Shown: positions 8,405-17,021 of the stretch, in pieces
Numbering within the stretch: the first letter of the stretch is position 1
How the letters are laid out: every line of letters starts with the position of its first letter
NCBI RefSeq assembly: GCF_038443675.1
Contig: NZ_CP151762.1
Coordinates: 806,001 to 870,000, forward strand
Direction of reading: 5' to 3'
Source: Yoonia sp. G8-12
GTDB lineage: Bacteria > Pseudomonadota > Alphaproteobacteria > Rhodobacterales > Rhodobacteraceae
DNA length: 64,000 bases
Program-made: the position numbers and the translations under genes
Notes under the pieces: generated by a model
Told to the model about the DNA's origin: nothing
Databases searched by the model: none
What the model saw: only the letters and a program-made list of their open reading frames with translations

Positions 8405-9946
8405 ATGAGCGCGGACTTCGACGTCTTTATCATCGGTGGTGGCATCAACGGCTGTGGTATCGCGCGCGATGCGGCGGGGCGGGGCCTTTCGGTGGGGCTC
8501 GCCGAGATGAATGATCTGGGCTGGGCCACGTCATCTGCCTCGACCAAGCTCTTCCACGGTGGTCTGCGCTATCTGGAGTTTTTTGAGTTCGGTCTGGTCC
8601 GCAAGGCCCTTGTCGAACGCGAAGTCCTGTTGAAAAACATGCCGCACATCAGCTGGCCGATGCGCTTTGTGCTGCCGTATCACAAAGACATGCGGTTCGA
8701 AAACGACACACCCACGTCAAAACTGCTCTCGACCGTCATGCCGTGGATGAAGGGGCGGCGGCCTGCGTGGCTGATACGGCTTGGGCTGTTTCTTTATGAC
8801 AATCTGGGCGGGCGCAAAATCCTGCCGGGCACCACAACGGTTGATTTGACAACGGCGGCCACGGGCGCACCGCTGAAGGACAAATTTCAAACGGCCTACG
8901 AATATTCCGACTGCTGGGTCGAAGATGCGCGCCTTGTCGTGCTGAACGCGCGTGACGCCGAGGAACGCGGGGCCACGATCATGACCCGCACCAAGGTGAT
9001 CAGTGCGGCCCGTGTTGACGGGCACTGGGAGATCGTGACCGAACATGATGGCGTCCAACAGACACATACGGCACGCGCACTGGTCAATGCAGGCGGGCCT
9101 TGGGTCGAAAACATTGTGCGCGATGTGGCGCGGCTGAACACATCCGAAGGGGTGCGTCTGGTGCGGGGTAGCCATATCGTTACCAAGAAACTTTTTGACC
9201 ACGACAAGAGCTATTTCTTTCAAGGTGTGGATGGGCGGATCATCTTTGCGATCCCCTATGAGATGGATTTCACCCTGATTGGCACCACCGACGCCGAGCA
9301 CGAAAACCTGTCTGAAAAGCCCTATGCGACCGATGAAGAGCAAGACTATCTTTGCGCTTTCGCGTCGCAATATTTCGAAAAGCCCGTGACCCGTGATGAT
9401 GTGGTCTGGAGCTATTCTGGCGTGCGTCCGCTCTATGATGATGGGGCCAAATCCGCCACGGCGGCGACACGCGATTATGTTTTGTCATTGGATCAAAACG
9501 GCGCGCCGCTTTTGAATATTTTCGGGGGCAAGATCACGACTTACCGCAAACTGGCCGAGAATGCGTTGAAGAAACTGACCCCGCTGATTGGCGGTGGCGA
9601 CCCGTGGACGGCGGAGGCCGCGTTGCCGGGGGGCGATTTCAAGGTCACGGACCGCGATCAACTGGTCACCGATCTGGCGGCGGATTATCCGTTTCTGGAT
9701 GCACGTTGGGCGCTGCGTCTGATCAAAGCCTACGGCACCGAGGCGCGCGCTATTCTGGGCGATGCCAAGGCTGTGGGTGATCTGGGGCAGGATTTCGGCG
9801 CGACATTGACCGAGGCCGAGGTCAAATGGCTGATGGCCCGTGAATATGCCTGCAGCGCCGAAGATATCGTCTGGCGGCGCTCCAAGCTGGGCCTGCGTAT
9901 GACGCCGGATCAAATCGCGGCCCTTGACGCCTTCATGGCGGCTTGA
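8405..9946 (+). CDS. glpD: Glycerol-3-phosphate dehydrogenase, aerobic FAD type
   Basis: Oxidises sn-glycerol-3-phosphate to dihydroxyacetone phosphate at the inner membrane, passing electrons to quinone. 513 residues from ATG 8405; the open frame begins 66 codons earlier but the conserved start is MSADFDVFIIGGGINGCGIARDAAGRG, with the FAD dinucleotide-binding GGGINGCG motif, preceded by GAGG. Further signatures: WATSSASTKLFHGGLRYLE, VNAGGPWVENI, GVRPLYDD and FGGKITTYRKLAE. It forms an operon with glpK, whose start lies 25 bases on. No glpF or glpR is in the window. Confidence 0.95.
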   Translation: MSADFDVFIIGGGINGCGIARDAAGRGLSVGLAEMNDLGWATSSASTKLFHGGLRYLEFFEFGLVRKALVEREVLLKNMPHISWPMRFVLPYHKDMRFENDTPTSKLLSTVMPWMKGRRPAWLIRLGLFLYDNLGGRKILPGTTTVDLTTAATGAPLKDKFQTAYEYSDCWVEDARLVVLNARDAEERGATIMTRTKVISAARVDGHWEIVTEHDGVQQTHTARALVNAGGPWVENIVRDVARLNTSEGVRLVRGSHIVTKKLFDHDKSYFFQGVDGRIIFAIPYEMDFTLIGTTDAEHENLSEKPYATDEEQDYLCAFASQYFEKPVTRDDVVWSYSGVRPLYDDGAKSATAATRDYVLSLDQNGAPLLNIFGGKITTYRKLAENALKKLTPLIGGGDPWTAEAALPGGDFKVTDRDQLVTDLAADYPFLDARWALRLIKAYGTEARAILGDAKAVGDLGQDFGATLTEAEVKWLMAREYACSAEDIVWRRSKLGLRMTPDQIAALDAFMAA

Positions 9947-9971
9947 AACAAAAGACAAAACGGGGGGAACC

Positions 9972-11462
9972 ATGACCTATATTCTGGCCATCGACCAAGG
10001 CACCACATCCAGTCGCGCAATCATCTTTGATGCGGACATGCGGATCAAAGCGACCGCGCAAGAGGAATTCCCCCAGCATTTCCCCCAATCGGGCTGGGTG
10101 GAACATGATCCATCCGATATATGGTCCTCCGTCGCGTCCACCTGCCGCGGCGCAATTGAGAAAGCGGGGATTACGGCCGCTGATGTGGCCGCAATCGGTA
10201 TTACCAACCAACGCGAAACCACGGTGGTTTGGGACAAAAAAACAGGCGAGCCGATCCATAACGCCATCGTCTGGCAGGACCGGCGCACAGCACCGTTCTG
10301 CGAGGAGTTGCGCAAGGAAGGGTTTGAAGCGACGATTACGCAGAAAACCGGCCTTCTGGCGGACCCGTATTTTTCCGGCACCAAAGTCAATTACATCCTT
10401 GATAAAGTAGAGGGTGCGCGCGCACGCGCCGAGGCGGGCGATCTGCTCTTCGGCACTGTCGATTGCTATCTGATCTGGAAGCTGACAGGTGGCAAGCGGC
10501 ACGTCACGGACGCCACAAATGCTGCCAGAACAATGCTTTATGATATTCGCAAAGGGCGTTGGAGCACGACGATCTGTGACCGCTTCGGGATCCCTGCGGC
10601 CATGTTGCCCGAGGTCTTGGACTGTGCCGCCGATTTTGGCACCACGCGCGCCGATCTGTTCGGCAAAGAGCTTCCGATCCTTGGTGTCGCGGGCGATCAA
10701 CAGGCCGCGACCATCGGGCAGGCGTGTTTTGAACCGGGGATGTTGAAATCAACCTACGGGACGGGCTGTTTTGCGCTGCTCAACACCGGCGATACGCTGG
10801 TGGAAAGCCAAAAACGCCTATTGGGAACGATCGCCTATCAGTTTGATGGCAAGCCGACCTATGCGCTGGAAGGGTCGATCTTTATCGCCGGTGCCGTGGT
10901 GCAGTGGTTGCGTGACGGGCTGAAAATCATCCGCGACGCGAAAGAAACCCAACCCTTGGCCGAAACGGCGGATCAGGGACAAGAGCTTTATCTGGTGCCA
11001 GCCTTTACCGGTCTCGGCGCGCCCTATTGGGATGCCGACGCGCGCGGCGCGATTTACGGCCTTACGCGCAACTCAGGGCCCGCAGAATTTGCGCGGGCTG
11101 CCCTGGAAAGCGTCGGTTTTCAAACCCGTGATCTGTTGGAAGCGATGAAGAGCGACTGGCAAGCCTCGGATACGGATGGTGTTTTACGGGTCGATGGCGG
11201 GATGAGTGCATCGGATTGGTCGATGCAATTCCTGTCCGATATCATCGGCGCACCTGTGGACCGGCCCACGGTGTTGGAAACCACGGCGCTTGGCGCTGCG
11301 TGGCTGGCGGGGATGCGCGCAGGCGTTTATCCCGATCAGGCCGGATTTGCAGCGAACTGGGCATTGGATCAGCGGTTTGAGCCGCAGATGGATGAGGCCA
11401 CGCGCGAGCGGCGCTATGCAGGGTGGCAGGATGCGGTGAAGCGGACTTTGACGCAGGGATAA
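9972..11462 (+). CDS. glpK: Glycerol kinase
   Basis: ATP-dependent phosphorylation of glycerol to glycerol-3-phosphate, feeding GlpD. 496 residues from ATG 9972 (GGGGGGAAC upstream), the normal family length. FGGY-kinase signatures are plain: ILAIDQGTTSSRAIIFD, GITNQRETTVVWD, NAIVWQDRRT, GVAGDQQAATIGQ, STYGTGCFALLNTG and the C-terminal LRVDGGMSASDWSMQFLSDI. The gene ends two bases from the end of the convergent sulfotransferase-like gene. Confidence 0.96.
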   Translation: MTYILAIDQGTTSSRAIIFDADMRIKATAQEEFPQHFPQSGWVEHDPSDIWSSVASTCRGAIEKAGITAADVAAIGITNQRETTVVWDKKTGEPIHNAIVWQDRRTAPFCEELRKEGFEATITQKTGLLADPYFSGTKVNYILDKVEGARARAEAGDLLFGTVDCYLIWKLTGGKRHVTDATNAARTMLYDIRKGRWSTTICDRFGIPAAMLPEVLDCAADFGTTRADLFGKELPILGVAGDQQAATIGQACFEPGMLKSTYGTGCFALLNTGDTLVESQKRLLGTIAYQFDGKPTYALEGSIFIAGAVVQWLRDGLKIIRDAKETQPLAETADQGQELYLVPAFTGLGAPYWDADARGAIYGLTRNSGPAEFARAALESVGFQTRDLLEAMKSDWQASDTDGVLRVDGGMSASDWSMQFLSDIIGAPVDRPTVLETTALGAAWLAGMRAGVYPDQAGFAANWALDQRFEPQMDEATRERRYAGWQDAVKRTLTQG

Positions 11463-11464
11463 CC

Positions 11465-12061
11465 CTATCGCCGCCCCATTTCCCAAATCGCGAATTCCGC
11501 GGCACGTTTGTCGCGCAGCTTTGCTTCGGCCTCTGGCGATAAGGACAACTCCATCGCAGGCGACACGTTTTTCTGTTTGAGCGTGATGGTCATTTCCAAC
11601 CGCTCTTGCAGATAGCCGATCACCTTATCCCATTGTTCATATTGAAAAAGATGCTGCACGCCGATCGCTCCGTCGTTGATCCGCAGGAATTTGTTTTGTG
11701 ACCCCACGTTGGCAAAAGGGGCAGGGCTGCCCTTGCAGTATTCCAGCACGAAGTCATCGAAACTGATGTCGCGGGTGCTGTTTTCATGGCCGATCAGATC
11801 AGGCCGTGTGCGATAGCGGTACCAGCTTCCCAGCCAGTCAACCGGATTACGCACAACCGCCATCAATTCGGGCTTTTGCCCGCCGGCCTGTGCAAAAAAC
11901 GGCTTCAAGAATCGTTTATAGCGATAACACGGCGCGTGTTTGAGGTGCGGCGGGTCGCGCAACACCATCGACGCGCGCGGCGCCAAAGCGCCTTCCAAAG
12001 CGGTTGATCCGGTTTTGGGCACCGCCAGCAGCACCAGATTTTCTTTCCAGAAAACAAGCAT
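11465..12061 (-). CDS. Sulfotransferase-like protein
   Basis: 198 residues. The N-terminal LLAVPKTGSTALEGAL (about 11-26) matches the 5'-phosphosulfate-binding loop of PAPS sulfotransferases, and MAVVRNPVDWLGSWYRYR matches the 3'-phosphate-binding region. Such short sulfotransferase-family proteins are common in Roseobacters; the acceptor is unknown and some may act on surface glycans. Monocistronic, converging with glpK. Upstream lies the recA promoter region, so the two genes diverge. Confidence 0.75.
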   Translation of the reverse strand: MLVFWKENLVLLAVPKTGSTALEGALAPRASMVLRDPPHLKHAPCYRYKRFLKPFFAQAGGQKPELMAVVRNPVDWLGSWYRYRTRPDLIGHENSTRDISFDDFVLEYCKGSPAPFANVGSQNKFLRINDGAIGVQHLFQYEQWDKVIGYLQERLEMTITLKQKNVSPAMELSLSPEAEAKLRDKRAAEFAIWEMGRR

Positions 12062-12190
12062 TTGATCGCCGCCTTTCGTGTTTTGTGGGGCTCATGCTAC
12101 GGCATAAACCATTCCTTAACCACTCATGGATCAGGGTTAATCCTGAAAATTTATGTTGCAATGTTCTGCTTTTGATCTCATTAACGATGA

Positions 12191-12205
12191 GAACACAATA
12201 AGAAC
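12191..12205 (+). promoter_or_regulatory. Alphaproteobacterial SOS box (LexA site) of recA
   Basis: GAACACAATAAGAAC fits the alphaproteobacterial LexA consensus GAAC-N7-GAAC exactly. It ends 50 bases before the recA ATG, where a LexA operator overlapping the promoter is expected. LexA itself is not in the window. Confidence 0.88.
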
Positions 12206-12255
12206 AAAAGCAGTGATTGCCGCCCCTTGGGCAGCGTGAAATAAGGACCGGACAC

Positions 12256-13338
12256 ATGGCAACGGCAGAACTTCTCAAAATGACAGATAAAAAGACCGCA
12301 GATAAAGAAAAGGCGCTCGAAAGCGCGCTGGCGCAGATCGAACGACAGTTCGGCAAGGGCTCGATCATGAAGCTGGGCGGCCAGAATCAGATGCCCGAGA
12401 TCGAGGCGACATCAACCGGTTCGCTGGGTCTGGATATCGCGCTGGGGATTGGTGGTCTGCCCAAGGGCCGCGTGATCGAGATTTACGGACCGGAATCGTC
12501 GGGTAAAACCACGCTGACCCTGCATTCCATCGCGGAAGAACAGAAAAAGGGTGGCGTTTGCGCTTTTGTCGATGCCGAACATGCGCTTGATCCGCAGTAT
12601 GCGAAAAAGCTTGGCGTGAACCTGGATGAGCTGCTGATTTCGCAGCCCGACACCGGTGAACAGGCGCTTGAGATTGTCGATACGCTGGTACGGTCCGGCG
12701 CGGTCAGCCTTGTTGTTGTCGATTCCGTGGCGGCGCTGACGCCGAAATCGGAACTCGAAGGTGATATGGGCGACAGCTCGGTCGGCGTACATGCGCGCCT
12801 GATGAGCCAGGCCATGCGTAAACTGACAGGGTCGATCAACCGCTCTGGCTGTATGGTGATTTTCATCAACCAGATCCGGATGAAGATTGGCGTGATGTTT
12901 GGCTCGCCCGAAACGACAACGGGTGGTAACGCGTTGAAATTCTATGCGTCTGTGCGTCTGGATATCCGCCGCATCGGTGCGATCAAGGACCGCGATGAGG
13001 TGGTGGGCAACGCCACCCGCGTCAAAGTGGTGAAGAACAAGGTGGCACCGCCGTTCAAGCAGGTGGAATTCGACATCATGTATGGCGAAGGCATTTCCAA
13101 GACCGGCGAATTGCTTGATCTGGGTGTGAAGGCAGGGATTGTTGAAAAATCCGGCGCATGGTTCAGCTACGGTGATGAACGTATCGGGCAGGGGCGTGAA
13201 AACTCCAAGATTTTCCTGAAGGAAAATCAGGCGATTGCGCTTGAAATCGAAGACAAGATTCGTGCCGCACACGGGCTTGATTTTGATTTGCCCGAAGGCA
13301 GCCGTGAGGATGGCAACGACGATCTGGTCGAGGTTTAG
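12256..13338 (+). CDS. recA: Recombinase A
   Basis: ATP-dependent strand exchange in homologous recombination and co-protease for LexA. 360 residues from ATG 12256; the open frame starts 13 codons earlier but MATAELLKMTDKK is the usual alphaproteobacterial N-terminus. Walker A GPESSGKTTL (about 76-85), Walker B LVVVDSVAAL, loop L1 region with MSQAMRKLTGSIN and loop L2 with FGSPETTTGGNALKFYASVRLD are intact; the C-terminal tail is acidic (EDGNDDLVEV). SOS-controlled by the box at 12191, and closed by a terminator at 13379. Confidence 0.98.
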   Translation: MATAELLKMTDKKTADKEKALESALAQIERQFGKGSIMKLGGQNQMPEIEATSTGSLGLDIALGIGGLPKGRVIEIYGPESSGKTTLTLHSIAEEQKKGGVCAFVDAEHALDPQYAKKLGVNLDELLISQPDTGEQALEIVDTLVRSGAVSLVVVDSVAALTPKSELEGDMGDSSVGVHARLMSQAMRKLTGSINRSGCMVIFINQIRMKIGVMFGSPETTTGGNALKFYASVRLDIRRIGAIKDRDEVVGNATRVKVVKNKVAPPFKQVEFDIMYGEGISKTGELLDLGVKAGIVEKSGAWFSYGDERIGQGRENSKIFLKENQAIALEIEDKIRAAHGLDFDLPEGSREDGNDDLVEV

Positions 13339-13378
13339 GCGGCGACCGCGCAACCTGCGTAAACGCGTGTTTTAGAAA

Positions 13379-13406
13379 GGGGTGCCGCGAAAGCGGCGCC
13401 CCTTTT
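13379..13406 (+). terminator. Rho-independent terminator after recA
   Basis: Stem GGGGTGCCGC / GCGGCGCCCC (13379-13388 with 13393-13402; one G-T pair), GAAA tetraloop, then TTTT. Located 40 bases after the recA stop and 153 bases before alaS. Confidence 0.82.
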
Positions 13407-13559
13407 GGTATGTGCACGAGAAATCTTTGAAATCTGATACAGGCCCCAAGCGGACGTTTGATTGGACGAAGAAAGTCATTGGGCCGTTTGTTGGTGGACA
13501 GCACCAAGGGCGGGGGCTATTTCTGCCATTCAACAGAAATTATTGCCTGAAGGCCCGCC

Positions 13560-16259
13560 ATGACCAGTCTTGCCGACATCCGTTCGACCTTTCTGAATTA
13601 CTTTGGGACACAGGATCATGCGATCGTGGCCTCAAGCCCCTTGGTGCCGCGCAATGACCCGACGCTGATGTTTGCCAATTCGGGCATGGTGCAGTTCAAG
13701 AACCTGTTCACCGGGGTTGAGACCCGCGACTACACCCGCGCCACCACCAGCCAGAAATGCGTGCGGGCGGGCGGCAAACACAACGACCTTGATAACGTCG
13801 GCTACACCGCGCGCCATCATACGTTTTTCGAGATGCTGGGAAATTTCAGCTTTGGCGATTATTTCAAAGAAGATGCGATCCGCTATGCGTGGGAATTGCT
13901 GACGCGCGAATTCGGGATCGACAAGAACCGTTTGCTCGTCACTGTCTATCATACGGATGACGAGGCCGCGGCGATCTGGAAGAAAGTGGCCGGTTTCTCA
14001 GATGACAAGATCATCCGCATTCCGACCGATGACAATTTCTGGCGCATGGGGCCGACCGGCCCTTGCGGCCCCTGCACCGAGATTTTCTATGATCACGGCG
14101 ATCATATCTGGGGCGGCCCGCCCGGATCCCCAGAGGAAGATGGCGACCGGTTTATCGAAATCTGGAACATCGTTTTCATGCAAAACGAACAATTCGATGA
14201 TGGCACACTGAAGCCGCTTGAGATGCAGTCGATCGACACTGGCATGGGGCTTGAGCGGATCGGGGCCTTGCTGCAAGGCAAGCATGACAACTATGACACT
14301 GACCTGATGCGCGCACTGATCGAGGCCTCGGCCCATGCGACGTCCACAGACCCCGACGGGCCGGGCAACACCCACCACCGCGTGATTGCCGACCATTTGC
14401 GCTCGACCTCGTTCCTGATTGCCGAAGGCGTGCTGCCCTCGAACGAAGGGCGCGGGTATGTGCTGCGCCGGATCATGCGCCGCGCCATGCGCCATGCGCA
14501 CCAGTTGGGTGGCAAAGACCCTGTGATGCACAAATTGGTGCGGGCCTTGGTGCAACAGATGGGCGGGGCCTATCCCGAACTGGGCATTGGCCAGCGCCTG
14601 ATCGAAGAGACCCTGCTGAACGAGGAGGTCCGTTTCAAGCAAACGCTTGATCGTGGTTTGAAGCTTTTGGATGACGAACTAAGCGGCTTGCCACAGGATG
14701 CTGCACTCCCCGGTGCCGCGGCGTTCAAGCTTTACGACACCTACGGTTTCCCGCTTGATCTGACCCAAGATGCCCTGCGCGAAAAGGGCCGTGAGGTCGA
14801 CACCGCAGGATTTGACGCAGCGATGGCCGAACAAAAGGCCAAGGCGCGTGCGGCATGGTCCGGCACAGGCGAGGCCGCTGACAGCGCGATCTGGTTCGAT
14901 ATCGCGGATGCCCATGGTGCAACGGATTTTCTGGGTTATGAGACCGAGACCGCCGAGGGGCAGGTCGTCGCGATTGTCGATGAAGCGGGCAAGAGTATTG
15001 ACGCGCTGAAAGGCGAGGGAGGATCGGGTTGGATCGTATGCAACCAAACGCCGTTCTATGCCGAAAGCGGCGGTCAGGTTGGTGATCGTGGGTATGTGCG
15101 GGCGCTTGTTGGTGACCCGAATGCAGAGACGCCCCAGTTTTCCGGCCATGTTTCGGACGTCAAGAAGATGCCGGGCGGTGTCTTTGCCCATTATCTGACG
15201 GTGGATCATGGTACCGTGTCCGTGGGCGAACCTGTCCGCCTTGAGGTGGATCACCACAATCGGGGTAAAATCCGCGCCAACCATTCCGCCACGCACCTGC
15301 TGAACGAGGCACTGCGCGAGGTCTTGGGCGATCATATCGCACAGCGCGGGTCGTTGAATGCGCCGGATCGTCTGCGCTTTGATTTCAGCCATACCAAGGC
15401 GTTAAGCGCCGAGGAACTGGCCAAGGTGGAAATTGATGTGAACGCGATCATTCGCCAGAACACCCCCGTTGAAACCCGCATCATGACGCCCGACGATGCC
15501 CGCGCGATGGGCGCGCAGGCGCTCTTTGGTGAAAAATACGGGGATGAGGTGCGCGTTGTGTCGATGGGTCGGCAGACCGGGTCGGGCAAGGGGGCGGACG
15601 GGCATACCTATTCGCTGGAACTTTGCGGTGGCACCCATGTCAGGCAATTGGGCGAAATCGGTGCGTTTGTGATGCTGGGCGATAGTGCATCGAGTGCCGG
15701 TGTGCGCCGGATCGAGGCGCTGACCGGACAGGCGGCCTTGGATTATCTGCGCGCGCAAGATGCGCGTTTGACCCAAGCTGCCGCGATGCTCAAGGCCCCT
15801 GCGGCAGAGGTCGCCGACCGCGTGAAGGCGCTGATGGATGAACGCAAGGCGTTGGCCAATGAGGTGGCGCAATTGCGCCGCGAGGTCGCGATGGGCAGCG
15901 GCGCGAAAGAGGCGGCACCTGCCGAGGTCATCAACGGTGTCGCACTTCAGGCACAGGTATTGACGGGTGTGACAGGCAAGGATCTGCCCGCGCTGATTGA
16001 CGATATGAAGGCATCCATGGGCAGCGGTGCCGTTTTGTTGATCGCCGACGCGGGGGGCAAGGCCGCTGTCGCCGTTGGCGTGACCGCAGATTTGACAGAC
16101 CGCGTGTCGGCGGTGGATATCCTGCGCGCCGTAACCCCCGTACTGGGTGGCAAGGGCGGCGGTGGCCGTCCTGATATGGCGCAGGGTGGCGGTGCGTCGG
16201 TGGAACATGCAGATGCTGCGATCGTGGCAGCGAAATCCGTGTTGGAGGGATTGAAATGA
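13560..16259 (+). CDS. alaS: Alanyl-tRNA synthetase
   Basis: Charges tRNA-Ala and edits Ser/Gly mischarging. 899 residues. Class II core at the N-terminus (TSLADIRSTFLNYF, GMVQFKNLFTG, RAGGKHNDLDNVG, FEMLGNFSFGDYFKEDAI), editing domain with the zinc ligands HSATHLL (about 578) and CGGTH (about 690), then the DHHA1 oligomerisation and C-terminal domain. Downstream genes overlap by four bases (ATGA), so it heads a small operon with a DUF1330 and a MOSC gene. Confidence 0.98.
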   Translation: MTSLADIRSTFLNYFGTQDHAIVASSPLVPRNDPTLMFANSGMVQFKNLFTGVETRDYTRATTSQKCVRAGGKHNDLDNVGYTARHHTFFEMLGNFSFGDYFKEDAIRYAWELLTREFGIDKNRLLVTVYHTDDEAAAIWKKVAGFSDDKIIRIPTDDNFWRMGPTGPCGPCTEIFYDHGDHIWGGPPGSPEEDGDRFIEIWNIVFMQNEQFDDGTLKPLEMQSIDTGMGLERIGALLQGKHDNYDTDLMRALIEASAHATSTDPDGPGNTHHRVIADHLRSTSFLIAEGVLPSNEGRGYVLRRIMRRAMRHAHQLGGKDPVMHKLVRALVQQMGGAYPELGIGQRLIEETLLNEEVRFKQTLDRGLKLLDDELSGLPQDAALPGAAAFKLYDTYGFPLDLTQDALREKGREVDTAGFDAAMAEQKAKARAAWSGTGEAADSAIWFDIADAHGATDFLGYETETAEGQVVAIVDEAGKSIDALKGEGGSGWIVCNQTPFYAESGGQVGDRGYVRALVGDPNAETPQFSGHVSDVKKMPGGVFAHYLTVDHGTVSVGEPVRLEVDHHNRGKIRANHSATHLLNEALREVLGDHIAQRGSLNAPDRLRFDFSHTKALSAEELAKVEIDVNAIIRQNTPVETRIMTPDDARAMGAQALFGEKYGDEVRVVSMGRQTGSGKGADGHTYSLELCGGTHVRQLGEIGAFVMLGDSASSAGVRRIEALTGQAALDYLRAQDARLTQAAAMLKAPAAEVADRVKALMDERKALANEVAQLRREVAMGSGAKEAAPAEVINGVALQAQVLTGVTGKDLPALIDDMKASMGSGAVLLIADAGGKAAVAVGVTADLTDRVSAVDILRAVTPVLGGKGGGGRPDMAQGGGASVEHADAAIVAAKSVLEGLK

Positions 16260-16543
16260 GCGCACTTTGGATTGCCCATGTGAAAGTGACGGACGAGGCC
16301 GCTTATGGCGAATACGCCAAACGCGCGACAGGTGCGATTGCCGATCACGGCGGTGTCTTTCTGGCGCGCGGCGGGGCCTATGAGCAGTTGGAAGGCCCCG
16401 ATCGCCCGCGCAACGTAGTGGCACGATTTCCCAGCCTGCAAGCCGCGCATGATTGCTATTACTCGGATGCCTACCAAGAGGCGCTGAGCTTTGCCAAAGG
16501 TGCCAGCCAGCGTGAATTGAGCATCGTCGAAGAGATCGCTTGA
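16256..16543 (+). CDS. DUF1330 family protein
   Basis: 95 residues; start ATG overlaps the alaS stop (ATGA), implying translational coupling. WIAHVKVTDEAAYGEYAKRA and FPSLQAAHDCYYSDAYQEAL are the conserved beginning and middle of DUF1330, a small dimeric ferredoxin-like fold. No enzymatic function is established for the family. Its place between alaS and a MOSC gene gives no clear lead. Confidence 0.82.
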   Translation: MSALWIAHVKVTDEAAYGEYAKRATGAIADHGGVFLARGGAYEQLEGPDRPRNVVARFPSLQAAHDCYYSDAYQEALSFAKGASQRELSIVEEIA

Positions 16544-17016
16544 AAGGCCAGCTTGGCGACATGATGGCCCGCCACGCGCGGGTGGGCCGTCTGAACTGGA
16601 TCGGGTTACGCGCGGCGCGCTATGATCCGGTTGATGTGGTGCAGAGCGCTGGAGTCACCGGGGCCGGTTTGTTGGGCGACCACGGGCGCGCTGGCAAACG
16701 GGCGGTGACGCTGATGCAGGCAGAGCATCTGCCGGTGATTGCGGCTTTTTCCGATAGGTCAGAGATTTTGCCAGAGGTTCTGCGCCGCAATTTGATCGTG
16801 TCAGGGCTGAACCTTCTTGCACTGCGCAAGGGGTTGCTGCGCGTTGGCGATGTGATTTTGGAAATTGAGGGGCCTTGTCCACCGTGTTCACGCATGGAAA
16901 AGGCGTTGGGGCCGGGCGGGTACAATGCGATGCGTGGCCATGGCGGCTGGTATGCCAGTGTGGCCTTGCCGGGCGTCGTGCGTGTTGGTGACGCGGTAGA
17001 ACCCGCGTCACCCTAA
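16540..17016 (+). CDS. MOSC domain-containing protein
   Basis: 158 residues, using TTG 16540 that overlaps the DUF1330 stop; ATG 16561 is a possible alternative. MOSC (molybdenum cofactor sulfurase C-terminal) features are GLLGDHGRAGKRAVTLMQAEHL, RRNLIVSGLNLLAL, and the conserved Cys region EGPCPPCSRMEKALGPGGYNAMRGHGG. MOSC proteins bind or transfer sulfur or Moco; the specific target is unknown. Last gene of the alaS operon, converging on typA with only five bases between stops. Confidence 0.85.
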   Translation: MKGQLGDMMARHARVGRLNWIGLRAARYDPVDVVQSAGVTGAGLLGDHGRAGKRAVTLMQAEHLPVIAAFSDRSEILPEVLRRNLIVSGLNLLALRKGLLRVGDVILEIEGPCPPCSRMEKALGPGGYNAMRGHGGWYASVALPGVVRVGDAVEPASP

Positions 17017-17021
17017 AGGCA

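Noticed and set aside
8170..8514. Open frame before and across the glpD start
   Set aside because: Overlaps the conserved FAD-binding start of GlpD in another frame; nothing recognisable.
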